From Pedosphaera sp. (GTDB taxonomy: Bacteria > Verrucomicrobiota > Verrucomicrobiia > Limisphaerales > AAA164-E04), in assembly GCA_002690655.1 (NCBI GenBank), contig NZFL01000026.1, positions 49,611 to 113,610 on the forward strand: a DNA stretch of 64,000 bases. The letters run 5' to 3'. The translations under genes were made by a program, and so were the position numbers. Below the pieces are notes generated by a model. That model saw only the letters and a list, made by a program, of their open reading frames with translations. It was not told the origin of the DNA and made no database searches. The first letter of the stretch is position 1; the number at the start of each line of letters is the position of its first letter. This document shows, piece after piece, positions 27,350 through 36,487 of this stretch.

Positions 27350-27826
27350 ATGGCAAACGAGACATCCAAATTGAAAAAGAAGTTTTACAAAAGGTCCACT
27401 TTTGTAACACATCTACCTTTCGCCTATGTATTTAGCCCTTCTCACGGATGGGCTTGGGAGATGGAACCCAATCGATGGCGGGTAGGTTTAACCAAATTTG
27501 CAACCCGCATGCTTGGCGAAATGGTTGACTTGGGTTTTGAAACCACCAAGGGAGACTCCGTGACACATGGTCAGATCATTGGGTGGATGGAAGGATTCAA
27601 GGCAATATCGGATCTGTATTCGCTGATTGATGGAGATTTTCAGTGCATCAATCCGGCACTTGAAAAGGACATCACTAAAATATCAAAAGATCCATATGAA
27701 ACTGGCTGGCTTTATGAGGCAGCCGGAACAATCGACGATCGATGTTTGAAGGTTGACCAATACACACATTTACTCGACACAACGATTGACAAGATACTGG
27801 AGCAGCAACAGCAGGAAGAGGGCTAA
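27350..27826 (+). CDS. GcvH-like lipoyl-carrier protein, stand-alone
   Basis: 158 residues from ATG 27350, which has GGATGGAAG upstream as a ribosome site; ATG 27338 is also in frame. The sequence follows glycine cleavage H protein: FSPSHGWAWEM (GcvH: YSKEHEW), WRVGLTKFATRMLGEMV, then MEGFKAISDLYS with Lys84 at the lipoyl-lysine position (GcvH: ESVKAASDIYA), and DPYETGWLYEA (GcvH: EPYAGGWIFKI). GcvT and GcvP are not nearby. Conserved Lys, but several otherwise conserved core residues differ, so it may be a lipoate carrier for another purpose rather than the glycine cleavage H protein. GlyA is encoded 12 kb upstream in the fusion gene. Confidence 0.82.
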   Translation: MANETSKLKKKFYKRSTFVTHLPFAYVFSPSHGWAWEMEPNRWRVGLTKFATRMLGEMVDLGFETTKGDSVTHGQIIGWMEGFKAISDLYSLIDGDFQCINPALEKDITKISKDPYETGWLYEAAGTIDDRCLKVDQYTHLLDTTIDKILEQQQQEEG

Positions 27827-27920
27827 TGATGCAAAACAGGGGCTTCGAAGCTGGTGGAAATTGCCATTTCAAATGGCGATCTGCACTTGTAAAAAACCTA
27901 GAATCCCGCATGATGTAAAC

Positions 27921-30455
27921 ATGAAGCACCAAAATACTACTGGGCAATCGGGTTTGGGGCTTTTTGCCCTTTGCCTGTTGTTTGGGGTTTGGATGGTTCA
28001 AGGCCAGTCCTGCGAAGAGGGTAAATCCTCACCTTCTCCAGAGAATGTATCAGAACCACTCCGGACAGGAGCAACATACACTCTTCAACCTTCCGCGATC
28101 AGGATTCCAGCAGGGGGCATCTGGCAGCAACTCAACGTAAGTAAAGTCTCAACCGAAGGATTCCATACGGATCTATCGGATCACGTTAAGTTCGTAAGCA
28201 GAAACAAGGAACTATTCTACCAAAAGGAAGATCACTGGATTGCTGCCAAAGAAGGAATAACAGTTATTGAAGTCATCGGTTCCTCAAATGATCTCATCGG
28301 ACAAATCCAAGTCAACATCCTTCCTGCCCCAAGCGATCTCACCCCCAACTTCATCGATCATATTCAACCTATCTTGACCAAATCTGGATGCAATAATGGA
28401 GCTTGCCATGCAAAACCAGGGGGACGGAATGGATTTGAACTTTCTGTTTTCGGGTTTGATCCTGATTCCGACTATCAGGAAATCGTTTATGAAGGTAGAG
28501 GAAGGAGGGTGTTTCCCGCCAGCGCCGAACAAAGCCTCCTGCTGATGAAACCCACCCTCAAAACCCCGCACGAGGGTGGCAAGCAGCTTGAAGAGGATTC
28601 TGCCTTCTACCAAACGCTGGTAAAATGGATACATCAAGGTATGCCCTTTATCCAGGAAGGAGCTCCCAAACTTACATCCATCGAAATCAATCCCAGCGGC
28701 GGTCGGCTTTTGAAAAATACAGCATTCCAGCTTCAGGTGATCGCACATTATGACAATGAAAGCATGCGTGACATAACCCACCTTGCCGAATATCAAAGTA
28801 CCGATAAAGATCTATTGGAAGTAAGTCATGACGGCCAAACCCAATCCCTCGATCGTGATGGGCAGGCAGTCGTTATTGCTCGCTTTTCAGGTTTGATCGC
28901 AGAAAGTCGCTGGATTATTCCACGAATCAACTCTACCAAAGAGCTCACCAAAGAGTTATTTGCGAACTTAACCACTGAAAATTTTATAGATACACATGCG
29001 AATACCTATCTTGAAAAGCTTGGCTACCTCCCTTCTGAGCTATGTACAGATAGCGAATTTGTCCGACGATCTGCACTGGATGCAACAGGTTGTCTTCCAA
29101 CGGTGGAGGAAACCAGAGAATTTCTGAGTGATCCAAGTCCCGATAAACGTAAACGCTGGATCAAGGATTTGTTAAGTCATCGATGGATAGGAGATTATTG
29201 GGCAAACAAATGGACAGATTTACTCAGGCCCAATCCTGACCGAGCAGGGATCAAGAGCGTGTTCATGTTTGATCAATGGGTAAGGGACTGTTTTAGAAAA
29301 AACATGCCATATGACGATTTCGTTCGCTCCATCTTGACGCTTGAAGGAAACAATCATCAGGCGGGCCCAGCCGCCATCTATCGTGACAAGCGCAGCCCAG
29401 GAGACCGGACTGTCTTGTTCAGTCAGGTATTTCTGGGAGTTCGACTGGAATGTGCCAAGTGCCATCACCATCCATTTGAGAAGTGGGGGCAGGAAGATTT
29501 CTATCAAACCGCCGCATTTTTTGGATCGGTCGCCCAGAAAGGAGCTGGTGTTTCTCCTCCGATATCCGCAGGTACGGAGACCTTTTTTTTCCGCAAAGGG
29601 GGTGAAGTCAAACATCCCAGAACAGAGGAAGTCATGCAACCAGCGCCTCCGGGGGGGCAATTGAATAATTACCCAGACACCTCTGACCCCAGAACTGCGT
29701 GGATGGATTGGATGCTGCACCCTGACAACCCTTACTTTGCGCAAGCAGTGGTCAATCGAGTCTGGAGTGCGTTTTTTGGCCGCGGTTTTGTGGATCCCGT
29801 GGATGATTTCAGGACCAGTAATCCACCGGTCCATGCACCTCTGCTGGAGGCTCTTGCTCAAGATTTCGCCAAAAACGGCTATAACCTTCGCCAGCTCATG
29901 AAACGAATCATGGAGTCGAGACTTTATCAGTTGAGTTCATTGCCCAATGAGTCCAACGTAACAGACAATCAATATTTTTCACGATATTACAGGAAACGAC
30001 TACCAGCTGAAGTTTTATTGGATGCCGTCACCGACATCACCGCAGTTGGCGATTATCTAGAAGGTTTACCTCAAGATGCTCGAGCTATTGAAACATGGAA
30101 CTTCAAGATCAACTCTGAGTTTATGGATGCCTTTGATCGGCCAAATTCCAGCTCTGATCCTCCATGCGTACGAATCAATCAGCCCAGTGTGGTGCAATCG
30201 CTTCACATGATGCACTCGGAAAATTTGCAATCCAAATTGGCCTCTGAAAAAGGTTGGATTGAGACTCTCATCAACAGTGGGCTCAGTAATGATGCAACTG
30301 TCGAAGAGGTTTATTTGAAACTCTTCTGCCGACTTCCTTCCGATGGCGAAAGGAGTATAGCTGTTTCCTCCCTTTTAGGAGGAGATGCACGTGCAGGGCT
30401 GGAAGATCTGGTATGGGCACTGCTTAATTCAGCAGAATTTGTATTCAACCACTAA
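27921..30455 (+). CDS. DUF1549/DUF1553 (PSD1-type) secreted protein with cytochrome-like motifs
   Basis: 844 residues from ATG 27921, which starts a signal peptide (MKHQNTTGQSG, hydrophobic run, VQGQS); the open frame begins at 27753 but overlaps the GcvH-like gene. Order: a beta-rich Ig-like region, a PSCyt1-like segment with GCNNGACH, DUF1549 (FVRRSALDATGCLPT, YWANKWTDLLRP), CAKCHHHPFEKW (a C-x-x-C-H haem-type motif), and DUF1553 (VNRVWSAFFGRGFVDPVDDF, LRQLMKRIMESRLYQLS). This family is expanded in planctomycetes and verrucomicrobia and is nearly always followed by DUF1501, as here after 14 bp. A role in degradation of sulfated or complex polysaccharides or electron transfer has been suggested; it is not established. 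Confidence 0.93.
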   Translation: MKHQNTTGQSGLGLFALCLLFGVWMVQGQSCEEGKSSPSPENVSEPLRTGATYTLQPSAIRIPAGGIWQQLNVSKVSTEGFHTDLSDHVKFVSRNKELFYQKEDHWIAAKEGITVIEVIGSSNDLIGQIQVNILPAPSDLTPNFIDHIQPILTKSGCNNGACHAKPGGRNGFELSVFGFDPDSDYQEIVYEGRGRRVFPASAEQSLLLMKPTLKTPHEGGKQLEEDSAFYQTLVKWIHQGMPFIQEGAPKLTSIEINPSGGRLLKNTAFQLQVIAHYDNESMRDITHLAEYQSTDKDLLEVSHDGQTQSLDRDGQAVVIARFSGLIAESRWIIPRINSTKELTKELFANLTTENFIDTHANTYLEKLGYLPSELCTDSEFVRRSALDATGCLPTVEETREFLSDPSPDKRKRWIKDLLSHRWIGDYWANKWTDLLRPNPDRAGIKSVFMFDQWVRDCFRKNMPYDDFVRSILTLEGNNHQAGPAAIYRDKRSPGDRTVLFSQVFLGVRLECAKCHHHPFEKWGQEDFYQTAAFFGSVAQKGAGVSPPISAGTETFFFRKGGEVKHPRTEEVMQPAPPGGQLNNYPDTSDPRTAWMDWMLHPDNPYFAQAVVNRVWSAFFGRGFVDPVDDFRTSNPPVHAPLLEALAQDFAKNGYNLRQLMKRIMESRLYQLSSLPNESNVTDNQYFSRYYRKRLPAEVLLDAVTDITAVGDYLEGLPQDARAIETWNFKINSEFMDAFDRPNSSSDPPCVRINQPSVVQSLHMMHSENLQSKLASEKGWIETLINSGLSNDATVEEVYLKLFCRLPSDGERSIAVSSLLGGDARAGLEDLVWALLNSAEFVFNH

Positions 30456-30469
30456 AAAAAGAAGCAAAC

Positions 30470-31801
30470 ATGAGCCGAACCACAATCAATTGTGAAGGAA
30501 TAACACGCCGAGATTTCCTACAGATAGGCCTTGGCGGAACCATGGGCCTGGGATTATGTGATCTTCTGCGCCTGCAGGCAAACACTCAAGGTAAGAGCCA
30601 AAAAGGCTCGAACACTAAATGTATTCTTGTTTGGCTGGATGGAGGTCCTTCCCATTACGAGACATTTGACCCAAAGCCGGATGCTCCATCAGACATCCGA
30701 GGTGAATTCAAATCCATCCCAACTTCTGTTCCCGGAATACATTTCAGTGAAGTCGTTCCCAACTTGGCCAAGGTCATGGACAAGTCCACTATCATACGTT
30801 CCATATGCCACAAGGATCCGAATCATGGTGGCGGAAATCATTACATGATGACAGGCGCTCCCACTCCGGTACCAGTGGCTTGCGGAGCGTTTGTGACCTT
30901 CCATCCGAGCTATGGGTCCATGGTTTCATACGAGCGAGGCATTCGTCGCGGCTTACCTGCTTACATGAGTTTGCCGAGGATGTCACGATCAGGGGGGCCA
31001 AACTTCCTTGGAGGACAACATGCTCCTTTCGTTATTGGAGGGGATCCTAATGGAGAAAGCTTTCGCGTCAGGGATGTCGTACTACCAAAATCGATCAGCG
31101 AAAGCCGTGCCAAAAACCGCCGTGAATTACGTGAGCAACTTGATCGCTTGAAGCGCATTCAAGATCCACTCGCAGCAGATCCTGCCATTACATTCGATCA
31201 ATTTTATGAACAGGGAGTGGATTTAGTCACTTCACCGCAAGCCCAATCAGCTTTTGATATTCATCAGGAATCTGACACCATTCGCGATCAATATGGTCGA
31301 AATGATTTGGGCCAGCGTCTTTTGATGGCGCGGAGATTAACAGAGGTTGGGGTCTCATTCGTGACGGTTTATTATGGAGGGTGGGACAACCACACTAACT
31401 TGTTCAGCCGATTCAAAGGATCATTCATGTCCAAACTCGACCAGGGCCTGGCGTCATTGATCAAGGATCTTCACGATCGAGGTTCTGCTGAAAACACGAT
31501 GGTCATCTGCCTGGGTGAATTTGGAAGGACACCTAAAATCAATAAGGATGCCGGCCGAGATCATTGGCCGCATGCGATGTCAGTATTAATGTCAGGGGCC
31601 GGTATACCCGGCGGTCAGATTGTAGGCGCAACCGATGCCAGAGGTTTTTATGCTTCGGACAACGTTTACTCCCCCGAGGATTTCGCCTCCTCCCTGTATA
31701 CCAAGATGGGGATTGATCCAACCCAAACGCTTTACCAATCAACCGGAAGACCCATACGACTGGTCAACGGTGGATCCCCCATCAAAGAGTTGTTTACTTA
31801 A
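30470..31801 (+). CDS. DUF1501 family protein, Tat-exported, partner of the DUF1549/1553 gene
   Basis: 443 residues with a twin-arginine signal TRRDFLQIGLGGTMGLG. The body has the DUF1501 landmarks: WLDGGPSHYETFDPKP, DPNHGGGNHYMMTG, GPNFLGG, YYGGWDNHTNLF, CLGEFGRTPKIN and GRDHWPHAMS. The fold belongs to the alkaline phosphatase/sulfatase superfamily, with metal-binding Asp/His residues. It starts 14 bp after the DUF1549/1553 stop, so both are co-transcribed and presumably act together outside the cytoplasm. Function is not established. Compared with the other DUF1501 here (8514-9947) it has the shorter, classic form. Confidence 0.93.
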   Translation: MSRTTINCEGITRRDFLQIGLGGTMGLGLCDLLRLQANTQGKSQKGSNTKCILVWLDGGPSHYETFDPKPDAPSDIRGEFKSIPTSVPGIHFSEVVPNLAKVMDKSTIIRSICHKDPNHGGGNHYMMTGAPTPVPVACGAFVTFHPSYGSMVSYERGIRRGLPAYMSLPRMSRSGGPNFLGGQHAPFVIGGDPNGESFRVRDVVLPKSISESRAKNRRELREQLDRLKRIQDPLAADPAITFDQFYEQGVDLVTSPQAQSAFDIHQESDTIRDQYGRNDLGQRLLMARRLTEVGVSFVTVYYGGWDNHTNLFSRFKGSFMSKLDQGLASLIKDLHDRGSAENTMVICLGEFGRTPKINKDAGRDHWPHAMSVLMSGAGIPGGQIVGATDARGFYASDNVYSPEDFASSLYTKMGIDPTQTLYQSTGRPIRLVNGGSPIKELFT

Positions 31802-31809
31802 GCCGCTAA

Positions 31810-32292
31810 TTATCGGTTCAGAAAAAAACCATCACTTGAATTCTTGCGGGACTTATAGCGTTGAAGAAAAGAAGAACCCTTTACCGAGTGATTGGAATTT
31901 TTAGACTTGATATTGCGCATGATCTTGCGCTGTTGTTTGCGATGATCAGCAAGGACTTTTTTCTGGTTTTTTTCAATTGCTTTCTGTGAATCACGCATTG
32001 CTTTTGCAAGCTCTTCCTGACGTTTCTTCTCATCGCGCAGTTGCTTTTTGCTCTCCTTTTCAAGGACCTTTTCAGCAGTCTTGCGTTCCTTTTCAACGTC
32101 CTTCAAATTGCGCCCTGCAGGGGCGTCAGACTCTACGGATTGAGTCGTTGTAACTTTATCGCGTTTCTTCCAGAACTTCCACCACTGTGCTTCAACATCT
32201 ATTGGAGAAAAGCAGAAAAGGAAAAGTATGAAAGGAACCACGAAGTTGAACCTTGAAAAGAAAAAAGGTAAATGTTTGCACATAACGATCAA
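31810..32292 (-). CDS. Small secreted basic coiled-coil protein, function unknown
   Basis: 160 residues. The first about 36 form a signal peptide (hydrophobic FVVPFILFLFCF, cleavage near VEA-QWW). Next is WKFWKKRD, then about 80 residues of Lys/Glu/Arg-rich helix (EKERKTAEKVLEKESKKQL type) that should form a coiled coil, and a basic Ser/Asn-rich tail. Stop at 31810-31812. It lies convergent to the DUF1501 gene and its upstream end nearly touches tRNA-Ile. I cannot name a family; the signal peptide and strong compositional bias argue that it is expressed. Start may be Met1 or Met4. Confidence 0.6.
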   Translation of the reverse strand: MIVMCKHLPFFFSRFNFVVPFILFLFCFSPIDVEAQWWKFWKKRDKVTTTQSVESDAPAGRNLKDVEKERKTAEKVLEKESKKQLRDEKKRQEELAKAMRDSQKAIEKNQKKVLADHRKQQRKIMRNIKSKNSNHSVKGSSFLQRYKSRKNSSDGFFLNR

Positions 32293-32299
32293 AGGAAAT

Positions 32300-32376
32300 T
32301 GGTGGGCCCAGAGGGACTTGAACCCCCGACCCAGCGATTATGAGTCGCTTGCTCTAACCAACTGAGCTATGGGCCC
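32300..32376 (-). tRNA. tRNA-Ile (CAU anticodon, lysidine type); elongator tRNA-Met possible
   Basis: Folds as a complete tRNA of 77 nt including an encoded CCA: acceptor GGGCCCA/TGGGCCC, D stem GCTC/GAGC, anticodon stem AGCGA/TCGCT with loop CTCATAA (anticodon CAT at 32342-32340), T stem GGGGG/CCCTC with TTCAAGT. C4-G69 and C5-G68 pairs and the overall likeness to ileX-type tRNA favour tRNA-Ile2, in which TilS converts C34 to lysidine so that it reads AUA. Confidence 0.92.
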
Positions 32377-33047
32377 GACCTGTAAATTATAAATAAACTT
32401 CAAAATTGACGAAGCTTCAGAAGCACCATGATCTTACCATACCTGATTTTTACTTCTCAAATAAGCAGTTTCAATAGAGGCAATATCCCACTGAAAAAGC
32501 GCGTTGGACTCAAATGGGAGGAACCGATCGATGCAACTCGGCAATCATATTCATGTCTCAATGCGCTGCAAGCATTAATCCAAGACTATGGTTTCAATTT
32601 TTCGATATCACCTACGTCTTCCCCTACCTGTTTTCAGCCAAGGAGACCGGAAAAACCAAGCTAACGTTGAAGGAGTAGAAATGGTTTTTTGCACTCATTG
32701 ATTCAGAATGCAGAACTTTATGCACCCATGTTGCGGAAGCACTTCAAATGCAGCTTACCCACCTGAAAGACACGGTTTAGCATGCATGGATTAGCCGAGA
32801 GATCGTGCAATTATGATCCATTTGAGGAGGTTCTAATCAGCCATGCCCTCCAATCTTGATATGCTTGTATTTCAAGCGCCCACCCTAAAGAAAACATAGT
32901 CAGCCATCTAACATTCAAATTCCAATTCCATTCTACAGGTTTTATGGGATAGGACATTGGGGGTTCCCATCAGATCTTCCCCTCTATTTCTATTGCTTTT
33001 TCCTTGCTAACTAAAACCGATGTTGATCCTCTCTATTGTCAATTCAT
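32377..33047. other. 670-bp stretch with no recognisable gene
   Basis: Reading both strands gives only short frames. One of 78 codons at 32428-32664 and an overlapping one in the next frame ending at 32679 have no start context or family likeness I can recognise. No repeat, integrase fragment or second tRNA was seen, though the position beside a tRNA is where integrated elements often decay. Confidence 0.5.
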
Positions 33048-34472
33048 ATGGAAACACCCCACTTAGTCCAACAAGATTGTGATAGCCTTAGTTCAAGGTC
33101 GATAACATTCCACTCGCTGCGCATCCTATCTTATGCATGGTATCTTGCGACGATGATATACGGCATTGGGGAGCAAGCTGCCCTGGCGGAAAACAATTCA
33201 TGGAATGCATGGCTGGGGGATCACGCGGATTCGGTCTGGAGCAAACATGAAAGATCAATGGATTTAAATAAGGAACCACTCAAGCTCGCGTGGAAAAGTA
33301 AACTTGGAAGCGGCTACAGTGGCCCTTCAATGGATTCCAATTCGGCTGTTGTAATGGATTTTACGCCTGCTCCAGGTGAAACCGCGCCGGCAAACGTGTT
33401 TAATCGTGGTAAGATTATTGGAAAAGAGGCTATTCGATGCTTCGACCTGCAGACAGGCGCCTTGAAGTGGAGTTACAGCTACGACGAAACCTATGCGATC
33501 AGTTATCCGGCAGGCCCTCGCACAACCCCCCTTTTGACTAACGATAAAGTCATCTCACTGGGGGCAGAGGGCAGACTCAGTGTGGTAAGCAAGTTACAAG
33601 GGAACCTTCTCTGGGAAAAAAAATTGAAACAAACTCATCAAGCCAAAACTCCTTTATGGGGATTTGCTGGACACCCTCTGCTATTTGAGGGGGCAATCAT
33701 CTGCCTTGTAGGAGGCAAAGAAGGAGCTGGAGTGGTTTCGTTTGATCTGATTACAGGTAAAGAAAACTGGCGAGCGCTCCATCTTGAAGAAATGGGTTAT
33801 TGTCCACCAACTATCATTCAGCGAAACAAGCAACAGGAACTTGTTATTTGGAGCGGAGACGGTATTGACAGCTTGAATCCACGGGACGGTACGTCCAACT
33901 GGAACATTCCCTGGAAATTGCGTTTTGCCCTCTCCATTTCCACACCAAGACAGTATGGAGACTTCCTTTACTTCACTAGTTTTTACAATGGTTCCAACCT
34001 GCTGAATCTGGAAACACATCCTCCATCGATTGTGTGGCAAACAAAAAAAGCGAGTGAAAAGGATACCACACACCTGAACAGTATCATGAGTACGCCTTAT
34101 CTTCACGAAGAACACATCTATGGCATTTGCAGCTATGGCCAGCTTCGATGCCTCGAAATGCAATCCGGAAAAAGAATCTGGGAAACCATGGATGCCACGA
34201 CCGGAGATGACAGCAAACGCGAGCGTTGGGCCAATGCTTTTATCATTAAGAATGGATCCGCTGAGAGGTATCTCCTGTTCAATGAGTCTGGAGACCTGAT
34301 TGATTGCGACCTGTCCCCTGATGGTTATGTGGAACACGGAAGAATGAATCTGATCAAACCCAATGGAAAAGACCTTCGAAGAAGACCGATCGTCTGGTCA
34401 CATCCGGGAATCACTCGAGATTATATCTGTGTTCGCAATGATGACAGTATCGCTTGCTATAAACTGCCCTAG
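33048..34472 (+). CDS. Secreted PQQ-type beta-propeller protein (BamB-like repeats)
   Basis: 474 residues from ATG 33048. A hydrophobic segment near residues 25-45 serves as a signal peptide or anchor (cleavage possibly at ALA-EN). The rest consists of PQQ/pyrrolo-quinoline-quinone-like propeller blades recognised by the repeated pattern of A-x-x-x-x-TG-x-x-x-W: FDLQTGALKWSY, LQGNLLWEK, FDLITGKENWRA, LNPRDGTSNWNI, LEMQSGKRIWET. Such proteins may bind PQQ as quinoprotein dehydrogenases or act as scaffolds like BamB; the usual catalytic residues of the dehydrogenases are not evident. Planctomycetes and verrucomicrobia encode many of them. It stands alone, 71 bp before an aldo/keto reductase. 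Confidence 0.85.
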   Translation: METPHLVQQDCDSLSSRSITFHSLRILSYAWYLATMIYGIGEQAALAENNSWNAWLGDHADSVWSKHERSMDLNKEPLKLAWKSKLGSGYSGPSMDSNSAVVMDFTPAPGETAPANVFNRGKIIGKEAIRCFDLQTGALKWSYSYDETYAISYPAGPRTTPLLTNDKVISLGAEGRLSVVSKLQGNLLWEKKLKQTHQAKTPLWGFAGHPLLFEGAIICLVGGKEGAGVVSFDLITGKENWRALHLEEMGYCPPTIIQRNKQQELVIWSGDGIDSLNPRDGTSNWNIPWKLRFALSISTPRQYGDFLYFTSFYNGSNLLNLETHPPSIVWQTKKASEKDTTHLNSIMSTPYLHEEHIYGICSYGQLRCLEMQSGKRIWETMDATTGDDSKRERWANAFIIKNGSAERYLLFNESGDLIDCDLSPDGYVEHGRMNLIKPNGKDLRRRPIVWSHPGITRDYICVRNDDSIACYKLP

Positions 34473-34543
34473 TTCTTTTATCAAAATCTGCTTACCGCTA
34501 TCTGTCCTGCATTGATTTGTGAGGTTGAAGCACAAAGAATCCA

Positions 34544-35518
34544 ATGGAATACCAGACATTAAACACCGGACACAAACTCCCCATGGTTGGCTTGGGTTTG
34601 TGGAAAATCGAAAAAAATATTACCGCTCAGACAATTGTCTCCGCAGTTGAATCGGGATATAGACATTTGGACAGTGCCTGCGATTACGGTAATGAAGAAG
34701 AGGCTGGCAAGGGACTCCATGAAGTCCTGAATCAAGGCATACTTCGGAAGGACTTATGGATTACCTCCAAACTCTGGAACACCTATCATCGTGCAGAGCA
34801 CGTACGTCCGGCCCTGTTGAGAACCCTCAGGGACCTCCAGCTGGATTACCTTGATTTGTATCATATGCATTTCCCGATCGCACTCAAGTATGTCGACTTC
34901 GATTTGCGATACCCTCCAGAATGGCTTTACGATCCAAAAGCCGATCAACCTCGCATGGAGCTTGATTCCGTCCCCTTGCTTGAAACATGGCAAGCGATGG
35001 AGGCCCTGGTCGAAGAAGGGCTTGTGCGTGACATTGGTATCTGTAATTTTGGTACTGCTCTCTTACGCGATATTCTGGCATCGGCAAAGATACGCCCTTC
35101 CGTTCTGCAAATTGAGCTGCACCCCTATCTATGCCAGAAAAATCTTTTGCGGTTTTGCATGGAAGAAGATATCGCTGTGACAGGATTCTCGCCTCTTGGG
35201 GCACAATCGTATTTTCAGCTGAACATGGCTGAAGCCGGGGATTCGGTGATTGAACAGCCCTCCATACACGACATTGCAAAAGCCCATAATCGAACACCGG
35301 CTCAAGTTGTATTGAGGTGGGGCATACAGAGAGGCGTCTCTATCGTTCCTAAATCATCTAATCCAAAACGTCTTCGAGAAAACATCGCATTGTTTGATTT
35401 CAAATTGAGTGATACTGAAATGAAAACAATCAATGCTCTGGACTGCCATCGACGCTTTAATGATCCAGCTGATTTTGGGCCGGCTGCCTTCAACACCTTC
35501 CTGCCGATCTACGATTAA
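34544..35518 (+). CDS. Aldo/keto reductase
   Basis: NADPH-dependent reductase of 324 residues with a (beta/alpha)8 barrel. The catalytic tetrad is complete: Asp43, Tyr48 (HLDSACDYGNE), Lys76 (ITSKLWN) and His109 (YHMHFP). The cofactor-binding end, SIVPKSSNPKRLRENIALFDF, is typical of the AKR family. The length and a 15-residue insertion after His109 (VDFDLRYPPEWLYDPK) resemble xylose/aldose reductases. Substrate is not known. It is followed by a hairpin and then a decayed region, so it is probably the last gene of its transcript. Confidence 0.92.
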   Translation: MEYQTLNTGHKLPMVGLGLWKIEKNITAQTIVSAVESGYRHLDSACDYGNEEEAGKGLHEVLNQGILRKDLWITSKLWNTYHRAEHVRPALLRTLRDLQLDYLDLYHMHFPIALKYVDFDLRYPPEWLYDPKADQPRMELDSVPLLETWQAMEALVEEGLVRDIGICNFGTALLRDILASAKIRPSVLQIELHPYLCQKNLLRFCMEEDIAVTGFSPLGAQSYFQLNMAEAGDSVIEQPSIHDIAKAHNRTPAQVVLRWGIQRGVSIVPKSSNPKRLRENIALFDFKLSDTEMKTINALDCHRRFNDPADFGPAAFNTFLPIYD

Positions 35519-35534
35519 GAGAAAACATTGAGAT

Positions 35535-35559
35535 AGAGGCAATGGATCGATTTGCCTCT
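35535..35559 (+). terminator. Stem-loop after the aldo/keto reductase
   Basis: AGAGGCAA (35535-35542) pairs with TTGCCTCT (35552-35559) across a 9-nt loop, 16 bp after the stop codon. There is no T run, so it may pause or protect the transcript rather than act as a strict intrinsic terminator. Confidence 0.45.
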
Positions 35560-35739
35560 GTGTGTCGGGAAACATTAGCCGAGGAAGACAGCATGGGCGT
35601 GTCGGCACCAGTGCACGTGCCTCGCAGCCGAGTTGTATCTGCAATTCCGAACTAATGGAGAGACCTGTTGGCGAATTGCTTCATGCAATCCTCAACCTTA
35701 CGTCCACGATCATCCTTCAAAGTCAATTACCCCTCTTTC

Positions 35740-36361
35740 CTGGAGCAGCTTGAGAATATCGAGGTATTGATCCAATGCCTGCTGTTTCTTGATACCGGCC
35801 TTGAGAAGGAGCTTGATACCACCACGATTACCTGCGCAGACGAACAGCGATGAACAAGGGATTACGACCGACTGGAGACCTCCATCGAGATCACCGACCT
35901 CGCCCGCAAGGTATTTACAGATGCCGCACCTGCGGCAGCCCAGCATCTTTCCAATCGCATTGCTGACCGTGGAAAGACCGTGTTCAAGCAGATCAACCCG
36001 GACCCGATCGATCTGCAATGGGTGGCAAAGCAATACAGTGTCCGGATGGTTTCGGACGATCGGCGTTTCGCCATGCTAGTCCGGGGGAGAGAGAACAGAC
36101 CAAGCTCGCCCTGGCCTTGCCCCTTGCCATGATCGAGGAATTTGAAGGCCTGCGCTTCTTTATCTTCGATGAAACCACCTAAGGCGTGGATGCTGAAAGC
36201 CGCCAGAAACTGGCGAAGCCATCATTGCCATGCAATCGGCAGCCCATCTCGAGCAACTCCTGCTTGTCTCCCTCGACCATGCCTTTGATGTAAAGATCGA
36301 GCATTCCATTCTCCTGAAAAAACCAGCGGGCTCTGGATCGGCCGTGAACATTGGGGTATGA
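35740..36361 (+). pseudogene. Remnant of an SMC/Rad50/SbcC-like ATPase gene (C-terminal part)
   Basis: Three reading frames in succession encode pieces of one protein end. Frame of 35740: coiled-coil-like LEKELDTTT, an in-frame TGA at 35851, then DYDRLETSIEITDLARKVF and FKQINPDPIDLQW up to about 36077. A shift then gives the ABC signature LAL-type segment after SPGE (36078 on: SPGEREQTKLALALPLAMI) and the Walker B-like LRFFIFDETT, interrupted by TAA at 36180-36182, then GVDAESRQKLA. A third frame from about 36218 reads AIIAMQSAAHLEQLLLVS and ends at TGA 36359-36361. The N-terminal Walker A half is not present. DNA here looks richer in G+C than most neighbours, by eye. The intact form would be an ATPase of the Rad50/SMC type. 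Confidence 0.75.
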
Positions 36362-36487
36362 TCCGCTTGCTTAGCATCGCCGGACAGACATCGAAACCAC
36401 CGTTCCATGCAAAGCCCCCTGTCCCACGGGACAAGGCCCCCATTTTTGGCCTTGTGTACTCGAGCCATCCTTCTCAAGATATATGTT

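Noticed and set aside
32300..32376. Initiator tRNA-fMet reading of the CAT tRNA
   Set aside because: The first acceptor pair G1-C72 is intact and the anticodon stem lacks the three G-C pairs of initiator tRNAs.
32428..32664. 78-codon frame after the tRNA
   Set aside because: No ribosome site, no family, and a competing frame of equal quality overlaps it.
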